DNA of 28,491 nt from CAZHOV01 sp964534315 (GTDB taxonomy: Bacteria > Bacteroidota > Bacteroidia > Chitinophagales > Saprospiraceae). Below, one piece after another: positions 24,061 through 28,491 of this stretch. Under the pieces are notes generated by a model. The model had not been told where the DNA came from and searched no databases. It saw nothing but the letters and a program-made list of their open reading frames with translations. The first letter of the stretch is position 1. Every line of letters starts with the position of its first letter. The translations under genes were made by a program, and so were the position numbers. The stretch is taken from contig CAZHOV010000068.1 of NCBI GenBank assembly GCA_964534315.1, forward strand, positions 1 to 28,491, read 5' to 3'.

Positions 24061-24390
24061 CGTTTGGACCTCCTGCGTCCAAATGTACCTGCCCGTTTGG
24101 ACGTCTTTCGTCCAAACACACATTACGGCCTGCTCGTTTGGACGTCTTCGTCCAAACGCACATTACGGCCTGCTCGTTTGGACGTCTTTCGTCCAAACGC
24201 ACATTACGACCTGCCCGTTTGGACGTCTTTCGTCCAAACGCACATTACGACCTGCCCGTTTGGACGTCTTNNNNNNNNNNNNNNNNNNNNNNNNNNNNNN
24301 NNNNNNNNNNNNNNNNNNNNNNNNNNNNNNNNNNNNNNNNNNNNNNNNNNNNNNNNNNNNNNNNNNNNNNTCGTCCAAACGCACATTACG
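24061..24390 (+). repeat. Tandem array of about 41-bp hairpin units
   Basis: Five units are fully visible before the gap: 24061-24093 (degenerate, 33 bases), 24094-24134, 24135-24174, 24175-24215 and 24216-24256. A sixth starts at 24257 and a partial unit ends after the gap near 24390. Each full unit holds a perfect 10-bp palindrome CGTTTGGACG / CGTCCAAACG around a 4-5-base loop, then a 16-base spacer CACATTACGRCCTGCY (first A to G change aside). The second and third full units share spacer end GGCCTGCT, the next two GACCTGCC. Because spacers are the same, this is not a CRISPR array. The unit length is not a multiple of 3, so a repeated protein is unlikely. Confidence 0.92.
24271..24370. other. 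Assembly gap of 100 N inside the hairpin array
   Basis: Exactly 100 unknown bases, the usual placeholder for a gap of unknown size. Repeat sequence lies on both sides, so the array is longer or shorter than shown and its true copy number is unknown. Confidence 0.98.
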
Positions 24391-24407
24391 GGTACCTCCA
24401 GGTACCC
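24390..24407. repeat. Perfect hairpin GGGTACC-tcca-GGTACCC at the array edge
   Basis: 7-bp perfect arms and a 4-base loop, directly where the last partial unit ends. Its sequence is unrelated to the array palindrome and may mark the boundary of the element. Confidence 0.7.
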
Positions 24408-24519
24408 AACGATCCAGGATATACTAATTTTGCAAATTTTTTTCAAGCCTCCGGAAACACTCAGAAGGTAAGACAAAACAGAGATCCGCTACCTCCTCCC
24501 GCGTTGACTTAAGTCGACA

Positions 24520-25860
24520 CTAAACAAAATGCTTAATCAACTCCTCCATTCTCACCTTTTCCTGCTCTCCCGTTTCCATATTCTTCAGGCTTAACTGATT
24601 GGTATCCATTTCCTCTTTGCCGACCAGTACGACATAGGGCACCTGGCGGGCGTTAGCATATTTCATCTGTTTTTTCAACTTGACCGGATCTGGATATAAC
24701 TCCGAGGGAATGCCTTTTGCGCGAAGTTGTTCCAGGCATTTGAAAGCATATAGGTGAGACGCCTGATCGAAGGCGATGAAGAGCACTTTCAATCCTTCTT
24801 TTAAGACCGCGGGAAACAAATCCAACCCTTCCATCACATCATAAATACGTTCTGCACCAAAAGAAATACCCACTCCCGATACATCCTTTAGCCCAAAAAG
24901 CCCGGTCAGATCATCATAGCGGCCACCACTGGCGATGCTGCCCATTTTGACATTGTTGGCAGCTACTTCAAAAATACAACCAGTGTAGTAGTTGAGGCCG
25001 CGGGCCAGGGTCGGATCGAAGACCAGGGCATTGTTTAACTTTTCAACATCCAGGTATTGGTACAGCGTATCCATTTCTTGTAACCCAAGCTGGCCGATCT
25101 CACTATTTTCTAACAGTGTTTTCCATTTGGAGGGCTCTTGCTCCTCCAACATGTCTTTTATTATTGCCACGCTTTTTTCAGCAATACCGCGACCCAACAA
25201 TTCTTTTTCCACACCTTCCAGCCCTATCTTATCCAGCTTATCAATAGCCACGGTCATTTCGACCATCTTGTCCCCCACCCCGGCTACCTCTGCCAGTCCG
25301 GCCAGGATCTTCCGGTTATTGATCTTTATGGTGACCTCTATCCCTAGCTTTGTAAAGACCTCATCGAATATTTGCATCAGCTCGGCTTCATACAATAGAG
25401 AACCAGAGCCCACCACATCCGCATCGCATTGGTAAAACTCCTGATATCGGCCTTTTTGTGGACGATCAGCTCGCCAAACCGGTTGGATTTGATAGCGTTT
25501 AAAAGGAAAAGCCAGGTCATTTTGATTCATGACCACAAAGCGGGCAAAGGGTACGGTCAGGTCATAACGAAGGCCCCGCTTGGAGATGGAAGAGACTAAT
25601 TTGGCAGAATCTCTGGCTTCCAGGGCTTTTTCATCTGCCTTAGACAGAAAATCGCCATTGTTCAAAACTTTGAACAATAACTGGTCACCTTCATCTCCGT
25701 ACTTTCCGGTAAGTGTACTGAGGTTTTCCATGGCCGGCGTTTCTATGGGTAGAAAGCCAAACTTCGTAAACACGTCTTTGATGATGTCGAATATATAGTT
25801 GCGTTTGAGGACTTGCTCGGTGGTGAAGTCCCGGGTGCCTTTAGGTATGCCAGGTTTCAT
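24520..25860 (-). CDS. hisS: Histidine--tRNA ligase
   Basis: 446 residues, ATG 25860. Class II synthetase core: PKGTRDF (6-12), motif 1 region around FLPIETP (36-42), LRYDLTVPFARF (97-108), motif 2 with R130 in QPVWRADRPQKGRYQEF, the histidine-specific loops LARGLNYYTG (285-294) and GGRYDDL (312-318), motif 3 GVGISFGAERI (329-339), and an anticodon-binding domain (about 360-446). It charges tRNA-His in the cytoplasm. It lies 103 bases downstream of pheS on the same strand; the gap holds a dispersed repeat, and the two synthetase genes may be co-transcribed. Confidence 0.97.
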   Translation of the reverse strand: MKPGIPKGTRDFTTEQVLKRNYIFDIIKDVFTKFGFLPIETPAMENLSTLTGKYGDEGDQLLFKVLNNGDFLSKADEKALEARDSAKLVSSISKRGLRYDLTVPFARFVVMNQNDLAFPFKRYQIQPVWRADRPQKGRYQEFYQCDADVVGSGSLLYEAELMQIFDEVFTKLGIEVTIKINNRKILAGLAEVAGVGDKMVEMTVAIDKLDKIGLEGVEKELLGRGIAEKSVAIIKDMLEEQEPSKWKTLLENSEIGQLGLQEMDTLYQYLDVEKLNNALVFDPTLARGLNYYTGCIFEVAANNVKMGSIASGGRYDDLTGLFGLKDVSGVGISFGAERIYDVMEGLDLFPAVLKEGLKVLFIAFDQASHLYAFKCLEQLRAKGIPSELYPDPVKLKKQMKYANARQVPYVVLVGKEEMDTNQLSLKNMETGEQEKVRMEELIKHFV

Positions 25861-25873
25861 ATTACCATTTTTT

Positions 25874-25959
25874 CAGGATGGAACGCGAATCAGGCGGATC
25901 AACCGGATCTTCGCGGATTAAATCGAAATCTGCAAAAATCTGTAATCTGTGTTCCATCT
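25874..25959 (+). repeat. Dispersed repeat, copy 3 (between pheS and hisS)
   Basis: Starts CAGGATGGAACGCGAATC, continues with GCGGATCAACCGGATC and TTCGCGGATT, and ends in GTAATCTGTGTTCCATCT. That end is an imperfect inverted match to the start (ATGGAAC...GTTCCAT), so this copy is palindromic as a whole. It is the same element as 8161-8205 and 8921-8967, but longer. Confidence 0.75.
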
Positions 25960-25963
25960 TATT

Positions 25964-26995
25964 TTATATTACCGAAGCGAATTGCTTCAGAAAGCGAATA
26001 TCATTTTCAAATAACAGACGGATATCACTAATGCGATGCAGGAGCATAGCTTGACGCTCGATACCCATGCCGAAAGCAAAACCTGTGTATTCCTCACTGT
26101 CGATGCCGCAGTTGTCTAGTACGGCGGGGTCTACCATTCCGCAACCCAGGATCTCCAACCAGCCAGTTCCTTTGGTAATCCGGTGGTCGATCTCGTCTTT
26201 CAGTCCCCAGTAAACATCCATCTCGGCGCTAGGTTCGGTGAAAGGGAAATAAGAAGGACGGAGGCGAATCCTGGTATCGGCGCCATACATTTCCTTAGCG
26301 AAATAAAGCAGGGTCTGCTTCATGTCGGCAAAAGAGACATTTTTATCTACATACAAACCTTCCACCTGATGGAACTGACAATGCGAACGTGCTGAGATGG
26401 TCTCATTGCGGTACACCCTTCCCGGTGCAATAATCCTTATTGGCGGTTTTTGAGATGTCATCACTCTTGCTTGCACAGAGGAAGTATGCGTTCGCAGCAC
26501 CATATTGGTGCTATCCTTAAGGTAAAACGTATCCTGCATATCACGGGCCGGATGATCTTCCGGTGTATTCATCGCGGTAAAGTTGTGCCAGTCGTCTTCG
26601 ATCTCGCGATCTTCGGCAATAGAAAACCCGATTTTTTCAAAAATCTGAATGATGCGGTTCATCGTCAGGGTGACCGGATGCTGGCTTCCGAGTTGAATGG
26701 GCTCGGCAGGGGCCGTCAGGTCAATATCTTGGGCACTAGCTTGATCTGCAGCGGCTTCTAACTCCGCTTTAACCGCTTCATACTTGGCCTCGGCCGTTTG
26801 CTTGACCTTATTCACCAACTGACCAAAGTCAGCTTTGCGTTCATTGGGCACATTCCGGATCTCCCCAAAAAGCGGCTTGACCACATTTTTAGACCCCAGA
26901 TATCGAATGCGGAAATCCTCCAACGCTTCTGCCGTTTTCGGCTTGGCGGCATCAATTTCTTTTAATAAATCGTTTACCTTATCGAATACTTCCAT
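25964..26995 (-). CDS. pheS: Phenylalanine--tRNA ligase alpha subunit
   Basis: 343 residues from ATG 26995; a TTG two codons upstream (27001) is a less likely start. An N-terminal coiled-coil arm (about 1-85) is followed by the class II catalytic domain: SARSHCQFHQVEGLYVD, RPSYFPFTEPSAEMDVYW (motif 2 region), LGCGMVDPAVLDNCGI and motif 3 FAFGMGIERQAMLLHRISDIR. It forms the alpha2beta2 enzyme with PheT, which is not in this window, so pheS and pheT are unlinked here. A good -7 promoter box lies just upstream. Confidence 0.96.
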   Translation of the reverse strand: MEVFDKVNDLLKEIDAAKPKTAEALEDFRIRYLGSKNVVKPLFGEIRNVPNERKADFGQLVNKVKQTAEAKYEAVKAELEAAADQASAQDIDLTAPAEPIQLGSQHPVTLTMNRIIQIFEKIGFSIAEDREIEDDWHNFTAMNTPEDHPARDMQDTFYLKDSTNMVLRTHTSSVQARVMTSQKPPIRIIAPGRVYRNETISARSHCQFHQVEGLYVDKNVSFADMKQTLLYFAKEMYGADTRIRLRPSYFPFTEPSAEMDVYWGLKDEIDHRITKGTGWLEILGCGMVDPAVLDNCGIDSEEYTGFAFGMGIERQAMLLHRISDIRLLFENDIRFLKQFASVI

Positions 26996-27026
26996 TACCA
27001 AATGATTTCATTTCTTAAGAGAACAC

Positions 27027-27058
27027 AAACTTAGGAATGAAAATTTAATAAATCAGTC
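27027..27058 (-). promoter_or_regulatory. Probable pheS promoter (Bacteroidota type)
   Basis: Minus-strand TAAGTTTG (27027-27034) is an exact TAnnTTTG box; ACTG (27055-27058) sits 20 bases upstream as a partial -33 element. The start codon follows about 30 bases later, giving a short leader. Confidence 0.42.
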
Positions 27059-27114
27059 AGTTTTTTAAAAAATTTGGACCTTTAAGGAAAATTAAAGCAT
27101 AGACCAACCATTTC

Positions 27115-28380
27115 ATGATAAAAATAAGCCAGCTCACCCGCCAGGATCTCGCCTTCTTCCTCTTACTGGTATTTCCTATTGCCCTTCTCTTTTCCAAATT
27201 TGTGCTCACCCTGGTCATGATTGCGCTGATTGCTGTTGCTTTTTTTGAAATTCAACCTCAAAAAAGCCCTTATGTTTCCATCAATCCCAGGTTGATCAGC
27301 AATGTAAAGTGGCTATTTGAGTATCGCTCCTATGCCATGGTCCTGATTATCTTCCTACTGACACTTATTGGAGGGCTATATTCAACAGATTTGAGCTATT
27401 GGGGGGAGCGAGTGCGTATTCGGCTTCCCTACCTTATCCTGCCCATCGCGTTTGCAGGTATACCGCCCTTGGGCGAAAAGCGTTACTTTCAAATCCTGGC
27501 GTTTTCTTTTTTAATCGTATTCCTTACTGCTATCGGAGTTTTCATTAATTATTTGTTGCATTTCGAAGCTATCAATGATCTGTTGAGTAAAGGACAAACA
27601 GTCCCTACGCCGATCAATCATATCCGCTTTAGTTTATTAGTGGCGTTCATGATCATTGTGGGAGGGGTCTTGTATTTAGAAAAAAAAGAATGGTTGGTCA
27701 GTTGGGAAAAACGATTTTATCTCATTAGCAGCGTATTTCTGTTTCTTTTCATACATGTATTGTCTGTGCGGAGCGGATTGGCTGTTTTATATGCCACATT
27801 ATTTTTCCTGATTTTAAGATATATTGTACGAAGGCAAAGATACCTGATAGGTATCGGCGCTTTGCTATTAATGGGGTTGTTGCCCTTTCTGGCATATTAT
27901 ACCGTACCAAGTTTCAAAAGTAAAATAGACTATACGTTTTGGGATCTTAAAATGTTCCGCGAAGGGAAAGGCGCCTCCTATTCCGATTCGGAGCGCTGGA
28001 TATCGCTGAGCGTAGGCTGGCAGATCGCAAAGGAAAACCCCGTTTTTGGAATTGGCGTAGGCGATCTGAGGCAGCGCGTCGAAACTATTTTCCAAGAGCA
28101 ATATCCAAAGGTTAAAAAACCAAAAATGCCACACAATCAACTGCTCTCGGTCTGGGCTGCAAGCGGGATAATCGGATTAGCACTTTTTTTATTTGCGTTT
28201 TTCTACCCTTTATTTTACAAGAAAAGCTACAACCACCTACTCTTTTTTGCCCTCCACATCATTATTTTCATCTCTTTCATGATGGAAAATACGATTGAAA
28301 ATGCAATAGGCGCGGCCCTTCACAGCATGTTTTTACTACTAATGATCAATCATCTATCAGGCAAGGAGGAACAAAAATGA
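27115..28380 (+). CDS. O-antigen ligase family membrane protein
   Basis: 421 residues, ATG 27115, with about ten hydrophobic helices across the whole length. The large periplasmic loop before the last helices carries the family pattern: SDSERWISLSVGWQIAKENP, FGIGVGDLRQRVE, and PHNQLLSVWAASGIIGL (about 339-355), where the histidine is the conserved one of Wzy_C/WaaL-type proteins. Such proteins join or polymerise surface glycan from lipid carriers on the periplasmic side. No glycosyltransferase is in view, so the glycan is unknown. It is divergent from pheS across 113-119 bases, and its stop overlaps a possible next start codon. Confidence 0.85.
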   Translation: MIKISQLTRQDLAFFLLLVFPIALLFSKFVLTLVMIALIAVAFFEIQPQKSPYVSINPRLISNVKWLFEYRSYAMVLIIFLLTLIGGLYSTDLSYWGERVRIRLPYLILPIAFAGIPPLGEKRYFQILAFSFLIVFLTAIGVFINYLLHFEAINDLLSKGQTVPTPINHIRFSLLVAFMIIVGGVLYLEKKEWLVSWEKRFYLISSVFLFLFIHVLSVRSGLAVLYATLFFLILRYIVRRQRYLIGIGALLLMGLLPFLAYYTVPSFKSKIDYTFWDLKMFREGKGASYSDSERWISLSVGWQIAKENPVFGIGVGDLRQRVETIFQEQYPKVKKPKMPHNQLLSVWAASGIIGLALFLFAFFYPLFYKKSYNHLLFFALHIIIFISFMMENTIENAIGAALHSMFLLLMINHLSGKEEQK

Positions 28381-28491
28381 TCCCGTCACGCATCTACCTG
28401 ATGCGGGACAAAATAATTAATGTTTGTTTCTTTGATTCATTGCACTGTCTTTTCCTGAAAAATGTCTACAGGTTTACAAATAAAATAATTA
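28377..28491 (+). CDS. Possible start of a coupled downstream gene, cut by the window end
   Basis: ATG 28377 overlaps the TGA of the O-antigen-ligase-like gene (ATGA), with AGGAGG (28364-28369) seven bases upstream. The frame stays open for 38 codons to the end of the window (MIPSRIYLMRDKIINVCFFD and on). No family is recognisable. A bulged hairpin (TCCC...GATGCGGGA, 28381-28408) overlaps the beginning, so the region could instead be a terminator-like 3' end. Confidence 0.3.
   Translation, partial: MIPSRIYLMRDKIINVCFFDSLHCLFLKNVYRFTNKII

Larger units (their letters stand above)
23717..24519. other. 803-base non-coding stretch
   Basis: Between the lytic transglycosylase gene and hisS (both minus strand). 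It contains a promoter-like box near 23802, simple filler (23931-23964), a tandem hairpin array (24061-24390) with an assembly gap, and a small perfect hairpin (24390-24407). Frames that look open through the array and gap are due to lack of stop codons in the repeat and to unknown bases, not to genes. Confidence 0.8.

Noticed and set aside
24061..24390. CRISPR array
   Set aside because: The stretches between palindromes are nearly identical from unit to unit, there is no leader-like pattern, and no cas gene is present in the window.
24011..24512. Long open frames in all three plus-strand frames and on the minus strand through the hairpin array
   Set aside because: The 41-base unit contains no stop codon in several frames and the 100 unknown bases cannot supply one, so frames stay open by composition. 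The unit length changes frame at each copy, and no start or signal supports translation.

Overview
The window looks like a chromosomal segment of a member of the Bacteroidota, most likely a Saprospiria-type marine or freshwater bacterium. This rests on several things: a PorW/SprE-type secretion lipoprotein, a secreted protein with a type IX secretion (T9SS) C-terminal sorting domain and a SprB-like repeat, the neighbourhood of birA, rsfS and ftsH, promoter-like TAnnTTTG boxes, and short dispersed repeats in many gene junctions. The lineage is inferred from protein style only; no rRNA or tRNA gene is visible.

Layout. Positions 1-6300 hold envelope genes: a DUF5723-like outer-membrane protein, a membrane-anchored M23 peptidase, a large PorW/SprE-like TPR lipoprotein with a lysine/arginine-rich insert, and a small beta-barrel-like protein. 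Positions 6270-9000 hold lipid acylation genes: an OlsF-like protein whose N-terminal acyltransferase half looks degenerate and has no clear start, then a stand-alone PlsC-type acyltransferase. That second gene is flanked by inverted copies of a dispersed repeat. Positions 9100-11400 hold a LysE-type exporter coupled to an ATP-grasp ligase, and a MOSC protein. Positions 11500-16900 hold clpB, a DUF6090-like gene broken by one in-frame stop, and an M14 carboxypeptidase. Positions 17000-22100 hold the T9SS cargo gene, ftsH, rsfS and the divergent birA. Positions 22270-28491 hold a LysM lytic transglycosylase, an 800-base non-coding stretch with a tandem hairpin array interrupted by a 100-N assembly gap, hisS, pheS, an O-antigen-ligase-like membrane protein and the possible start of one more gene.

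Functionally the segment mixes housekeeping (protein quality control by ClpB and FtsH, two aminoacyl-tRNA synthetases, biotin ligation, ribosome silencing) with envelope work (peptidoglycan hydrolases, aminolipid acylation, T9SS). The least explained structure is the array of about 41-bp hairpin units at 24061-24390. The OlsF-like/PlsC pair and the basic insert in the PorW-like protein are the most interesting protein-level oddities. I saw no CRISPR array, phage, IS transposase or tRNA.
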